In this document: one piece after another, positions 16,029 to 25,865 of the stretch
How the letters are laid out: each line of letters opens with the position of its first letter
Numbering within the stretch: the stretch's first letter is position 1
NCBI GenBank assembly: GCA_910587895.1
Contig: CAJUOE010000270.1
Coordinates: forward strand, 1-33,031
DNA: 33,031 nucleotides
Direction: 5' to 3'
Source: an uncultured Lachnospiraceae bacterium
Lineage (GTDB): Bacteria > Bacillota > Clostridia > Lachnospirales > Lachnospiraceae
Made by a program: the position numbers and the translations under genes
Notes under the pieces: model-generated
What the model was told of the DNA's origin: nothing
Seen by the model: only the letters and a program-made list of their open reading frames with translations
Database searches by the model: none

Positions 16029-16233
16029 GGGGCTGTCGCACTAAGGAAAGTTAGCGGCATGATGAAGTTCAAAAGGTCTTGCTGCCAAAGGCAGCAAAGA
16101 CATCTTGCACAAAAAGCGTCTGGAAAGCTGGCTTTCCATAGCGCTTTTATGTGCAAAGTGTGCCCATTGCGTAGCAATGAGCACCTTTTGAACAAGTTAT
16201 ATCTATATAGAGATTTTTTTGTGCGACAGCCCC
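16029..16233. mobile_element. MITE-like element with 13-bp perfect terminal inverted repeats
   Basis: GGGGCTGTCGCAC (16029-16041) and GTGCGACAGCCCC (16221-16233) are exact inverted repeats bounding 205 bp without a gene. Inside, GTTCAAAAGGT (16067-16077) pairs with ACCTTTTGAAC (16183-16193) and encloses three hairpins: 16076-16101, a long one at 16105-16156, and 16162-16182. This is a cloverleaf-like fold. The ends resemble those of some DDE-transposase IS elements in Clostridia (IS1182-like), from general familiarity only. No clear target-site duplication is seen. It is non-autonomous and would need a transposase elsewhere in the genome. Confidence 0.8.
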
Positions 16234-16245
16234 TCTTTAATACAG

Positions 16246-16288
16246 TAAACTGGTATTATAATTCGATGCCATAAACTGGTATCATAAT
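16246..16288 (+). repeat. Direct repeat upstream of the CotH-domain gene
   Basis: TAAACTGGTATTATAAT (16246-16262) and TAAACTGGTATCATAAT (16272-16288) are 16/17 identical with a 26-base period. The first copy contains TATAAT. They could be regulator-binding sites or tandem promoter elements, or the product of duplication next to the MITE-like element. Confidence 0.55.
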
Positions 16289-16355
16289 ATTGTTTATCAT
16301 AAAATTGGGAATACTTATATGTAAACCATAGTAACACATGTAAAAGGAGGTTTTT

Positions 16356-19300
16356 ATGAGGCAACATTCCACAAACAGATTGTGGGGGAAGTTACTGGCA
16401 TGGATGCTCGCAGCGGCGCTTATGTTTTCCAATCTGGAAGGCGCAGCATTTGTCTATGCAGAAGGGGAAAATGATACACCTGTTGAAATTGCAAGCGTAC
16501 AGGATCTGCAAAAGATAGGTGTGGACGCTAATTATCCGATGAGCGGGGATTACCGGCTGACGGCAGATATTGATTTGTCTGACATAGAGTGGGAACCCCT
16601 GGGCGGATATATTGGGGTAAAGGGTACATGCGATCCAAGGGAGGCAAATGTATTTTCCGGTACGTTTGACGGCCAGGGACATGTGATTTCAGGTTTGACG
16701 ATTAATCTGGACGGTTCCATCGCGCAGGAAGGCAAGTATGGGCAGGTTGGGCTTTTCAGTGTGATTGGTTCCAATGATGCGAACGACTATGCACAGGTAA
16801 AAGACCTGATTTTTACAGACGTCAATATTCGTACCGATTTTTCAAACGGGCTGGCGGCAGTGGGAACGCTGGCAGGCGAAGTGAACGGCTATGCAATGAT
16901 TTCCGGCATTGCTGTTTTGGACGGAACGCTGACAATTAATCCCTCGGCAACCTGTGATACAGTAGGAGCCGGCGGCATTATTGGCGAGTGCCGGACGGCG
17001 GATGCCATTGCCAACCGGAATGTGACGGTTACAGACTGTTATAACGGAGCGGATGTTTTTGCCAGCGGCAGCAGGCAGGATTTGATTTATGCCGCTGGAA
17101 TTATCGGGCGTGTGGCGCAGTCGGCATGTAAGGAAATTTCCGGATGCATCAACACGGGAATCGTGCAGTACGAAGGCTATGATGCGTTTGCGATTGCAGC
17201 GGCACAAAATGGAACCGCAGATTTTCTGAGTACGTTGTCAAACTGCTATTTTCCTTCATCTCTGGAGCAGTTGACTCTTGGAGGAGTAACGGCGGTGAAA
17301 GATAAAGAACTGATGGGCGGCACGCTGCCGGCAAACCTTTCCGCAGATAAATGGCAGGCGGTAGCCGGTTATTATCCGGTTCCGGCAATCTGTTTTACCT
17401 CCAGTGCGGCAGGCAGAATTTATCTTTCAAGCCTTGTGCTTACATTTGCAGAAGGAGAAAGCGCTGCCGGCGTAACGACGGAAATTATTCTGCCGCAGAC
17501 GGCAGGAGAAGAGGCGGTAACCTGGAGCAGCAGCCAGGAGCAGGCGCTTTCGATTGAGGAGGGGAAAGCAGTTGCGCATCCGAACGATATCGGAATGGAT
17601 ACGACGGTGGTATTGACTGCACAGACAGCAAAAGGCTACAGCCGTACGTTTAAAATTATTGTGCTGACAAATAACGAGCAGGTAGCGTCATTCCAGTTTG
17701 CTCCCGACAGTGATGCAAATTATGCAAAAGTCGGGACGCCGCTGACGGTATCCGTGTCCAACCTGCCGGAGGGGATGGAGCTGGATTACCAGTGGAGCGT
17801 GGATAAGCAGGTTATTGCCAATACCAGTAACAGCTATACGCCGACAGAGGATGATCTGGAGAAGTTTATCTCTGTTACGGCATCGGCAAAGGATGGCAGT
17901 TTAAGCTGGCAGTTATCGACGTATTGCAGTGAATTGCCGGTTGTCTATGTGGAAACGGAAGACGGAAAGGGGATCAACAGTAATACCGTGGCTAAAGACG
18001 CCACTATTAAGATACAGGGAAATGAGGAATTTAATGATTCCGCAACATGGTACAGCGGCGCGACCACGATTAAGGGCCGTGGAAATTCCACCTGGAATGA
18101 GGCGGTTTCCTGGGGCGTGAAAAAGCCGTACAAACTGAAACTTGATAAGAAAGCCAATCTTCTGGGACTCGGCAAAAATAACAAGAAGGCGAGCAAGAAT
18201 ACAAATAAACACTGGGTACTTCTTGCAAATATGATTGACCATACGAATATGCGCAATGAGCTGGCGTACGATTTTTCAAAAGATGTCGGCATGGAAGTTT
18301 CCATGGGTACAACCAATGTGGTGTTGATTCTGAATGATGAGTACCAGGGCATCTATGAACTGGCGGAGCATGTGCGGGTAGGTTCTGCGCGTGTCGATGT
18401 ACACGAATGGGAAGGGCTGGCGGATGATATCGCGGAGGCCATTGCAATCGGAATCTGTACGGAAAACACTGCGTTGAAATTAAAGACCGTGACGTCGGAT
18501 TTAGAAGATATCATGGAACAGGATTACCGATGGGTTACAGAGAAAAAGGTTGTGTATAAGGGTGAAACTTATCAGATTGCCGATTACTATAAGGATGAAA
18601 ACGGCCAGGCAATTGCGATACCGGAAGTCACCGGCGGGTTCCTGCTGGATATGGATTTCCGTAGTACCTCGGATCAATACAAATATATTTCCACGTTTTC
18701 CACGAAATATGGAAGAATCCCCATGTTTTTCCGTGCGCCGGAATATGCGAAAACGAGCGATGTCATGATGGATTTTGCAAGGAACTATCTGGATGCCTAT
18801 GAGGCGGCGCTTAGGAGCAACGATTTTACCACCCAGTATGGCGGGGAGACGGTGCATTATACGGATTTATTTGATCTGGATTCCCTCTTGCAGTATTGGC
18901 TGCTCTGTGAGTATGTGAATAACTGGGATTCCATGAAGAACAGCACGTATCTCTACAAAGATCTGGAAGGCAAGGCAAAGATGGGACCGGCATGGGATTA
19001 TGACTGGGCGTGGGGCAATATCAACATGTACAGCATGACCGGACCTTTCGTATATGATAAGTGGCACACCACCCTCTGCGGCATGGGTACGGGAGAGGGC
19101 GGCTTTGCGGAGCAGGGCTATCAGAGAGAGCAGTGGAACCGCTATCTGGTAAAAGACCCCTATTTTGTGACGAAAGCCTATGAGTTCTATAAGAAATATC
19201 GTCCGACCGTGATAGAGGATATTATGAAGGAGGGCGGTAAGATTGATACATTGCAGGAAAAATACCGCACGGCGTCCCTGGCTAACGATGTGAAATGGTC

Positions 19301-20936
19301 CTATTCCTATGACAGGTGCAGGGGCTACGCATTTACAGATGAAAACCAGGCTCCGGTTCTGACCTCAAGCCAGACATATGATGCAGCGGTGAAGTCGCTG
19401 AAAATATTCATAAAGAAACGTGTACAGTGGATGGATACGCAGGTTACAAACGTAGAAGATTTCTATGCATCTCTGGGAAATCAGGTATCTTCCAAAATTT
19501 CTGTGACGGCAGAGGAAAATACCACAGATGGAACGGTGACTGCTACGGCTGAAGTGTCAGATGCCGGCGTGGACGCAGTCACCTTCCTGGTGAATGGCAG
19601 GAAAGCAGAAATTGACGGTCAGACGGTGATTCCGCTTACAGACGGAAAGGCAGTTATTACCGTGGACAGCAGACTGCTGGAAGCCGTAGAAGGAGCCATG
19701 AATACAATTGAGGTTCTGGGATTGAAGGGCAATCAATACGTGACGGGAGCCATGAATTTTACAAATATTGTAACTACAAACGTGAAAGTTCCGGTGCAGC
19801 TTACCGGGGAAGTTACCGTAACCTCAAGCCGGGAAGGGAATGTTTCCTATCCAGGAGATACGTTGCGTGCAACGGTAAGCGAGGACACCAACAACACGGG
19901 CGATTTCTCCTATCAGTGGTATGCAGGGAATACCGTGATTGCAGGTGCAACTGGTGATTCCTATGTACTGACGGAAAATGATATCGGGAAAGCGATAACC
20001 GTAAAAATTACGAGCAGCGTAGAGACACAGTATATTCAGGGGAAATATAACGGCTCAATTGAGAGAGAACCTGGTGAGGAGCCAGATCCGGATAAGCCGG
20101 ATCCAGACAATCCAGACCCGGATAAGCCAGGTCCAGGCAATCCAGACCCGGATGAACCGGCTGTGCTGACAGGGACGGCGACCGTATCGTCAGGCAGATC
20201 CGGAGACGTTTCCTATCCGGGAGATATTTTGACCGTAAAAATTGCACAGAGTAATAACAGCGGCGACCTCAGCTATCAGTGGTATGCAAATGGAAGTAAA
20301 ATAGCAGGGGCGACGAAGGATGCGTATCTGTTGACTGCAGCGGACGTTGGCAAAAAAATAACCGTGGAAGTGACAAGTTCCGTGGAGACGGGGAAGATAA
20401 CCGGAAGTTATGATGGCAGCGTTATCGCAGAACCAATTAAGGCGACTGGAATTTCCCTGTCTGTAAAGAGTAAAAAAATGTACGCATACCAGACGCTGCA
20501 GCTGAAAGCGGCTGTGAGCCCCAGGGAGGCATCCCAGGATGTGGAATACATCAGCAGCAAAAGAGCGGTTGCGGACGTGTCAGCGACTGGCAAGATAACT
20601 GCAAAGGCGCCGGGAACGGCAAATATTACGGTCAGGGCGAAAGACGGCAGCGGTATTTTTGCCGTATGTACAATTACCGTACAGAAACCGGTCATAAAGA
20701 TAAGCGGAAAGACCTCTGTGAAGAGGAAGAAGACGATTACCTTAACAGCGAAGACGTATGGTTTGAAGGGTACTGTCAAATGGAAACTGGATGCCAAAGG
20801 AAAGAAACTGTTGAAGCTGAACAAATCCAAAGGAAATAAGGTAAAACTGACAGCCAAAAAGAAGACGGGCAAGGCGAAACTGACAATTACCTGCGGAAAG
20901 AAAAAAGTAACAAAGACCATTCGTGTAAAGAAATAA
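16356..20936 (+). CDS. Secreted CotH-kinase-domain / Ig-like surface protein
   Basis: This 1526-residue protein has a signal peptide (about 1-35, ending VYAEG) and a GLUG/adhesin-like beta region (about 40-340, with SGTFDGQGHVISGLTI). Ig-like domains follow (about 340-530), then a CotH kinase-like domain (about 540-1020: TIKGRGNSTW, KPYKLKLDKKANLLGLGK, MRNELAYDFSKDVG, YQGIYELAEHVRVG, and GPAWDYDWAWGN with D881 and D883). Two YQW-type Ig-like repeats flank an Asp-Pro linker (about 1242-1268), then come a BIG2 domain (about 1360-1440) and a very basic C-terminus. CotH proteins are atypical kinases that phosphorylate spore-coat proteins; versions with signal peptides and Ig domains are found on clostridial surfaces, role unknown. 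No LPXTG motif is visible. AAAGGAGG precedes ATG 16356. Confidence 0.88.
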   Translation: MRQHSTNRLWGKLLAWMLAAALMFSNLEGAAFVYAEGENDTPVEIASVQDLQKIGVDANYPMSGDYRLTADIDLSDIEWEPLGGYIGVKGTCDPREANVFSGTFDGQGHVISGLTINLDGSIAQEGKYGQVGLFSVIGSNDANDYAQVKDLIFTDVNIRTDFSNGLAAVGTLAGEVNGYAMISGIAVLDGTLTINPSATCDTVGAGGIIGECRTADAIANRNVTVTDCYNGADVFASGSRQDLIYAAGIIGRVAQSACKEISGCINTGIVQYEGYDAFAIAAAQNGTADFLSTLSNCYFPSSLEQLTLGGVTAVKDKELMGGTLPANLSADKWQAVAGYYPVPAICFTSSAAGRIYLSSLVLTFAEGESAAGVTTEIILPQTAGEEAVTWSSSQEQALSIEEGKAVAHPNDIGMDTTVVLTAQTAKGYSRTFKIIVLTNNEQVASFQFAPDSDANYAKVGTPLTVSVSNLPEGMELDYQWSVDKQVIANTSNSYTPTEDDLEKFISVTASAKDGSLSWQLSTYCSELPVVYVETEDGKGINSNTVAKDATIKIQGNEEFNDSATWYSGATTIKGRGNSTWNEAVSWGVKKPYKLKLDKKANLLGLGKNNKKASKNTNKHWVLLANMIDHTNMRNELAYDFSKDVGMEVSMGTTNVVLILNDEYQGIYELAEHVRVGSARVDVHEWEGLADDIAEAIAIGICTENTALKLKTVTSDLEDIMEQDYRWVTEKKVVYKGETYQIADYYKDENGQAIAIPEVTGGFLLDMDFRSTSDQYKYISTFSTKYGRIPMFFRAPEYAKTSDVMMDFARNYLDAYEAALRSNDFTTQYGGETVHYTDLFDLDSLLQYWLLCEYVNNWDSMKNSTYLYKDLEGKAKMGPAWDYDWAWGNINMYSMTGPFVYDKWHTTLCGMGTGEGGFAEQGYQREQWNRYLVKDPYFVTKAYEFYKKYRPTVIEDIMKEGGKIDTLQEKYRTASLANDVKWSYSYDRCRGYAFTDENQAPVLTSSQTYDAAVKSLKIFIKKRVQWMDTQVTNVEDFYASLGNQVSSKISVTAEENTTDGTVTATAEVSDAGVDAVTFLVNGRKAEIDGQTVIPLTDGKAVITVDSRLLEAVEGAMNTIEVLGLKGNQYVTGAMNFTNIVTTNVKVPVQLTGEVTVTSSREGNVSYPGDTLRATVSEDTNNTGDFSYQWYAGNTVIAGATGDSYVLTENDIGKAITVKITSSVETQYIQGKYNGSIEREPGEEPDPDKPDPDNPDPDKPGPGNPDPDEPAVLTGTATVSSGRSGDVSYPGDILTVKIAQSNNSGDLSYQWYANGSKIAGATKDAYLLTAADVGKKITVEVTSSVETGKITGSYDGSVIAEPIKATGISLSVKSKKMYAYQTLQLKAAVSPREASQDVEYISSKRAVADVSATGKITAKAPGTANITVRAKDGSGIFAVCTITVQKPVIKISGKTSVKRKKTITLTAKTYGLKGTVKWKLDAKGKKLLKLNKSKGNKVKLTAKKKTGKAKLTITCGKKKVTKTIRVKK

Positions 20937-20946
20937 CATAATGTAT

Positions 20947-20980
20947 CGGAGAGTCGGAATCGAGGGATTCCGGCTTTCCG
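20947..20980 (+). terminator. Hairpin after the CotH-domain gene
   Basis: CGGAGAGTCGGAATC (20947-20961) pairs with GATTCCGGCTTTCCG (20966-20980) with two wobble pairs. Only TAATTT follows, so termination may be partial and the downstream genes could receive read-through. Confidence 0.55.
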
Positions 20981-21011
20981 TAATTTAACTGAGAAAGGAA
21001 TGAAACGGAAT

Positions 21012-21860
21012 ATGAAACTTGGAATTACCATGGAAGGCGGAGCAAGCCGTACAGTATTCAGCTGTGGTGTGACAGATGCGTTTTTGGAGGAAGATATCAT
21101 GCCGGACTATTTTGTCGGCGTATCGGCGGGAATCGCGTATGGGGTATCGTATCTCTCCAGGCAGAAGGGGAGGAACCTGACGATTATTCAGAAATATATG
21201 AACGATAAGCGGTATATGGGCGTACGGCATTTGTTGAAGAACCGTAATTTCTATAATATTCCGTTTGTGTTTGAAGAGATACCGAATAAACTTGAGTCCT
21301 TTGATTTTGAGGCGTTTGAGGCATTTCCGGGCAAGGTGGAGGCATGTGTCACCAACATTCACAGCGGCAAGGCGGAATATCTGGAAGTTCCAAGACAGGA
21401 TGAAAAGTTTGAGGTATTGGTTGCGAGCTGTGCGCTGCCGATTCTGTTCCAGCCGGTGAAGGTGGGCAGGCATTATTATCTGGACGGTGGAATTTCTGAT
21501 TCTATTCCCTACAAACACGCGATGGAAGAAGGATGCGACAAAAATATTGTAATCCTTACCAGAGAGCGCGACTATGTTAAGAAACAGGAGCGCGCAGGGG
21601 GAATCTCCATGAAGCTGTACAAAAAGTATCCGAATATTGTGGAGGATTTGCGGACAAGGCCGGAGCGGTACAATGAATGCATGAAGGAACTGGCCGAGCA
21701 GGAAAAAGCAGGGGAAGTATTTGTGATTGCACCGGAAAATACTTTTGGCATTGGCAGGACAGAATCTAACCCTGACAAATTAACGATGCTTTACGAGGAA
21801 GGGTACCGGCAGGCCAAAAGCCAGATGGCAGACCTGAAACGGTATCTGGGAAGGGAGTAA
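21012..21860 (+). CDS. Patatin-like phospholipase
   Basis: The 282-residue cytoplasmic protein has the patatin Ser-Asp dyad: an oxyanion-hole GGA near the start (ITMEGGASRTVFSCGV), nucleophile S38 in GVSAG and D158 in YLDGGISDSIP. It likely hydrolyses acyl esters of membrane lipids, as in YjjU-type bacterial patatins; the substrate is unknown. ATG 21012 is preferred because AAAGGA directly abuts the earlier ATG 21000, which leaves no spacing there. The stop is two bases before sbcD, so the genes form an operon. Confidence 0.92.
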   Translation: MKLGITMEGGASRTVFSCGVTDAFLEEDIMPDYFVGVSAGIAYGVSYLSRQKGRNLTIIQKYMNDKRYMGVRHLLKNRNFYNIPFVFEEIPNKLESFDFEAFEAFPGKVEACVTNIHSGKAEYLEVPRQDEKFEVLVASCALPILFQPVKVGRHYYLDGGISDSIPYKHAMEEGCDKNIVILTRERDYVKKQERAGGISMKLYKKYPNIVEDLRTRPERYNECMKELAEQEKAGEVFVIAPENTFGIGRTESNPDKLTMLYEEGYRQAKSQMADLKRYLGRE

Positions 21861-21862
21861 AA

Positions 21863-23026
21863 ATGAGATTTTTCCATCTCTCGGATTTACACATAGGAAA
21901 ACAGTTATGTAATTATAATCTGAAAACGAATCAGGAGGCAGTGCTGTCCCAGATTGTCGCGCAGGCAAAAGAGAAATGTCCGGACGTTATTTTAATCTGT
22001 GGAGATATCTTTGACCGCGCCGTGCCTTCCGGGGAGGCGTATACGGTTTTCGACCGGTTTTTGCAGGAACTGGCTTCTTTGCAACCGCAGATTCCGGTGC
22101 TTATCATTGCGGGAAATCATGACAATGCGCAGCGGCTGAATTACGCGTCCTCTTTTCTGGAAAAACACCAGATTTACCTGTCCGCATCAGCACCCGTGCA
22201 GCAGGAGGAACGCCTGAAAAAGATTGTTCTTTCCGATGAATATGGAGAGGTTAATTTTTATCTGCTGCCATTTTTAAAACCGGGTTATGTGAGGCATCTG
22301 TTTCCCGATGGTAAAATATGCGACTATGAGAGCGCAGTCCGCGCGGTATTGGAGCGGGAAGAAATTGATTATGGAAAACGGAACGTGCTTTTGTCCCATC
22401 AGTTTTATACAAATAGCGGACAGGCTCTAGAAAGATGCGATTCAGAACAACCGGTGCTTTCTGTGGGCGGACTGGAAAATATTGACGCATCCGTGGTGGA
22501 AAATTTTGATTATGTGGCCCTGGGGCATATCCATGGTGCGCAGATGGTGAAATTTCCTTATATACGTTATTGTGGGACGCCGCTTAAGTATTCCGCCAGC
22601 GAGGAGCATCACCAGAAATCCATTACAATGGTCACGCTGTGGCAAAAGGACGCCGGGGCAACGGTTGATGTGATTCCGCTGACGCCGGTGCAGGAAGTAC
22701 GCCGGGAACGGGGGCTTTTGCAGGAAGTGATTGCAAGGGCTAATGAGAAAAACCGCCATGATTTCCTAAGCGTGACCCTGACCGATGAAAAGGAGCCGTA
22801 CCATCCCAGGGAACAGCTGGAAGAGGTTTACGATTATCTTTTGGAGGTGCGGATCGACAATACCAGGACGAGAAACCTCATGCGGGGGCAGGAGGAAAGG
22901 GAATTTTCCATGCGTCCCATGGAATTGTTTGCCTGCTTTTATCAGGAAATGCAGGGGCAGCCGTTGACAGCGCAGGAAGAGCATTTCATAGAGACGCTTT
23001 TGGACGAAGGGGGCGAGGAACTATGA
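21863..23026 (+). CDS. sbcD: Exonuclease SbcCD subunit D
   Basis: SbcD is the Mre11-type nuclease of the SbcCD complex, which opens hairpin and protein-blocked DNA ends. The 387-residue protein shows the calcineurin-like phosphoesterase motifs: D8-L-H10 in HLSDLHIGK, D48 in CGDIFDRA, GNHDN at 84-88, LSHQF, and GHIHG with the metal-binding histidines. The C-terminal capping region is typical in length. It starts two bases after the patatin gene and its stop overlaps the sbcC start by ATGA, so the subunits are translationally coupled. Confidence 0.96.
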   Translation: MRFFHLSDLHIGKQLCNYNLKTNQEAVLSQIVAQAKEKCPDVILICGDIFDRAVPSGEAYTVFDRFLQELASLQPQIPVLIIAGNHDNAQRLNYASSFLEKHQIYLSASAPVQQEERLKKIVLSDEYGEVNFYLLPFLKPGYVRHLFPDGKICDYESAVRAVLEREEIDYGKRNVLLSHQFYTNSGQALERCDSEQPVLSVGGLENIDASVVENFDYVALGHIHGAQMVKFPYIRYCGTPLKYSASEEHHQKSITMVTLWQKDAGATVDVIPLTPVQEVRRERGLLQEVIARANEKNRHDFLSVTLTDEKEPYHPREQLEEVYDYLLEVRIDNTRTRNLMRGQEEREFSMRPMELFACFYQEMQGQPLTAQEEHFIETLLDEGGEEL

Positions 23027-25848
23027 GGCCGCAAAAGCTGATTATGTCCGCGTTTGGTTCTTACGCGGAGGAGGAAATCATTGACTTCTCACAGATGGAT
23101 GGGGGCGTGTTTCTGATTACCGGAGATACGGGAGCAGGAAAAACAACGATTTTTGACGCTATTACCTATGCTTTGTTTGACCGCACGAGCGGCGGAAAAC
23201 GGGATGGCATGATGATGCGAAGCCAGTATGCCGCACCGCAGACGCCGACCTTTGTGGAATTTACGTTTTCCTATCAGGGCGAGGCTTACTGTGTGCGCAG
23301 AAATCCCAGCTATGCCCGCCTGAGTAAACGAAAAAATAAAGAGGGGGAGCGAACCTATACGACGGAGGAAGCGTCTGTTTCCCTTAGGATGCCGGATGGA
23401 AGGGAATATCCGGGAAGGATCAAGGAAATCAATGAGAAAATCGTGGAAATTCTTGGCGTAGGGAAGGAGCAGTTTGTGCAGGTCTCCATGATTGCGCAGG
23501 GAGAATTTCTGCGTCTGCTCCATGCCTCTTCCAGGGAGCGAAAAGAGATTTTCGGGCGCATTTTTGATACCGGGATTTATGAACGGCTGCAGAGGATTTT
23601 ACGTGAGAAAGGCAAAGCGTTGTATGGAAAGCTTGAGGATAACCGCAAGCTGTGCCTCCATGAAATTCAGGGGGTGCAGTGTGCGAAGGAAAGTGCATTA
23701 TATGAACAGTGGGAGGAATGCCGGGAAAAGCTGGAGACGAATGCAGAACAGATACAGGCAGTTTTAGCGCAGATAATAGAAGAACAGGCAACACAGGAAA
23801 CGAAGTTGCGTGCGCGGGAAACGGAGCTTATGAAACAGCAGGAGGAGCAAAATTATAAGCTGCGGCAGGCAGAAGAAACCAACCGCCTGTTTGCACAGGC
23901 ACAGAATGCAGAAAATGAGATTCGTACACGGGAGCAGCAGTTAGAGGAACTTGAAAACCGACAGGAAGAATGCCGGAAAGTATGCGCAGAAATAGATGAA
24001 CGAATCGACCTGCAGATGCCAGCTTTGGTGGAAGAGCTGGCAGGCTTAAAAGGGATGATGCCCAAATATGCACGTCTGCGGGAAATTCATCAGGAAACAG
24101 AAAGCGCCGGGCAAAGGAGACAGTCGGCGGAGCATAACTTAAGGCGTCAGCAAGAGGAGCTTGCAGATACGGAATCGGAAATACAAAAACTGGAAAAGAT
24201 AATTGAGAAATTGCAGGCGGAAACTTTGGCATTGCCGGAACTTGCGCAGCAGGAAAAGCATCTGGCAGAAAAACGAGACCTGTTAGCAGAGATGCGGCAG
24301 ACGCGGGAGCGATGGGAGGAATGTAAGGATGCCCATCAAAAGGGGCAGGAGAAAATCAAACGTTTGTCTCAGGCGTATCAGGAAAAAAGCTGCGAGCACG
24401 ACAGGAAATACCAGAGATTTATTGAGGAGCAGGCGGGATTTCTGGCACAGGAACTTCGTGAGGGAGAACCATGTCCGGTCTGCGGTTCCCGGGAACATCC
24501 GCAGAAAGCAGTGTTCTCCGAAGAGGCCGTGACGAAACAGGAAGTAGATAAGGCAAAGCAGGCACGGGAGCTGGCAGACAGAAAACTCCAGGAATATCGG
24601 GAAGAATTTCAGAGGATTCAGGAAGAATATGAACGGCAATTGGCGCTGTTGATGCGGGATGGAAAGCGGATGTTTAAAGAAGGATTCGAGATTTCGATGA
24701 TAGAGCCGGCGCTGCTTGAGACAGAAAAAGCCTGTGAGGAGATTTCGGAAAGACTGGTGAAATGCCGAAAGAAAGCGGAGCAGTTGAAGGAGCAGCAGGA
24801 AAAACTAGAGAAGGATCAAAAATCTGCCACGTCAATTCGGGAGCAGCTGGATCAATGGAAAGAAGAGCTGTTTCAGGCAACACTTGCCTGTGAAAAAGCA
24901 GAACAGGAGGGAAAGGATTTACAGGCACAACTGTCCTGCAAATCAGAGGAAGAGGCAAAGAAACAGCTTGCGAAATGCGAGAAACAAAAACATGAACTTG
25001 AAACAGGGCGGGACAAGGCAGAACGCGAACTTCAAATTGCACGAGAAGGATTAGCGGCACACCGTGCTGCGCTCGAAGAACAGAGGAAAAACCGCCTGTT
25101 TCTGGCACAGCAGATGGAGGGAAAAGAACCGGCAGAGACGCAAAAACTCATAGAAGATGCAGAGAAACTTAAGAAACAGGCACATGTTTTGGAAGAAAAA
25201 AAGCGTAAGCTTTTTACGGCGGCAGAACGTAACCGGGAGGCGAAAAAGAACCTTATCGCATTGCAAAAGGAGCGGGGGAGTCTCAAAGAACAGTACCAGA
25301 TGGTTGGAAATCTGGAGCGCACGGCAAATGGAAATCTTACCGGACAGGCGCGGATAGATTTGCAGACCTATGTGCAGCGGAGATACTTTAAGTATATGAT
25401 CGGGGAGGCAAACCGCAGGCTTGTAAAGATGAACGGGGAACAATTCATGTTACAGTGCCGGAAATTGCAGAACCTGGGAAAGCAGGGGGAAACAGGGCTG
25501 GATCTGGACGTATACGACCTGGTGACGGATAAGGTACGTGATGTAAAGACGCTGTCCGGCGGAGAGTCTTTTCTTGCCGCACTGGCGATGGCTCTTGGCA
25601 TGGCGGACGTTATAGGAAGGACGGCAGGCAGGGTTCACATAGATACGATGTTTATTGACGAGGGTTTCGGTTCCCTGGATGAGGAGGCGAGGAACCGTGC
25701 GATTGGAATTCTCAATGAACTGGCGGGAGATACGCGGCTTGTGGGAATTATTTCTCATGTGAGCGAGCTGAAAGAACAGATGGATCGGAAACTTGTTGTC
25801 ACAAAGGGCAACAGGGGCAGCCGGGTACGGTGGGTGACAGACAACTGA
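23023..25848 (+). CDS. sbcC: Exonuclease SbcCD subunit C
   Basis: SbcC is the Rad50-like SMC ATPase partner of SbcD. The 941-residue protein has Walker A G34DTGAGKT41, long antiparallel coiled coils (about 190-480 and 500-790) rich in Glu, Gln and Lys, and a zinc hook C484PVC487 at the apex. The ABC signature is LSGGES (844-849) and Walker B is MFIDEGFG with D879-E880. The length is within the usual range. It is coupled to sbcD by a 4-bp overlap, and the next gene follows after about 15 bases. Confidence 0.96.
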   Translation: MRPQKLIMSAFGSYAEEEIIDFSQMDGGVFLITGDTGAGKTTIFDAITYALFDRTSGGKRDGMMMRSQYAAPQTPTFVEFTFSYQGEAYCVRRNPSYARLSKRKNKEGERTYTTEEASVSLRMPDGREYPGRIKEINEKIVEILGVGKEQFVQVSMIAQGEFLRLLHASSRERKEIFGRIFDTGIYERLQRILREKGKALYGKLEDNRKLCLHEIQGVQCAKESALYEQWEECREKLETNAEQIQAVLAQIIEEQATQETKLRARETELMKQQEEQNYKLRQAEETNRLFAQAQNAENEIRTREQQLEELENRQEECRKVCAEIDERIDLQMPALVEELAGLKGMMPKYARLREIHQETESAGQRRQSAEHNLRRQQEELADTESEIQKLEKIIEKLQAETLALPELAQQEKHLAEKRDLLAEMRQTRERWEECKDAHQKGQEKIKRLSQAYQEKSCEHDRKYQRFIEEQAGFLAQELREGEPCPVCGSREHPQKAVFSEEAVTKQEVDKAKQARELADRKLQEYREEFQRIQEEYERQLALLMRDGKRMFKEGFEISMIEPALLETEKACEEISERLVKCRKKAEQLKEQQEKLEKDQKSATSIREQLDQWKEELFQATLACEKAEQEGKDLQAQLSCKSEEEAKKQLAKCEKQKHELETGRDKAERELQIAREGLAAHRAALEEQRKNRLFLAQQMEGKEPAETQKLIEDAEKLKKQAHVLEEKKRKLFTAAERNREAKKNLIALQKERGSLKEQYQMVGNLERTANGNLTGQARIDLQTYVQRRYFKYMIGEANRRLVKMNGEQFMLQCRKLQNLGKQGETGLDLDVYDLVTDKVRDVKTLSGGESFLAALAMALGMADVIGRTAGRVHIDTMFIDEGFGSLDEEARNRAIGILNELAGDTRLVGIISHVSELKEQMDRKLVVTKGNRGSRVRWVTDN

Positions 25849-25865
25849 AACAGGAGGATGGAATG

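Noticed and set aside
16067..16193. tRNA gene or riboswitch suggested by the cloverleaf-like pairing
   Set aside because: Stem lengths and loops do not fit a tRNA (no TΨC or anticodon arm, no CCA context), and the structure lies inside perfect terminal inverted repeats, so a MITE explains it better.
20742..21100. Minus-strand hydrophobic frames opposite the Lys-rich CotH C-terminus
   Set aside because: Phe/Leu-rich translation is the expected complement of AAG/AAA-rich codons; no start signals.
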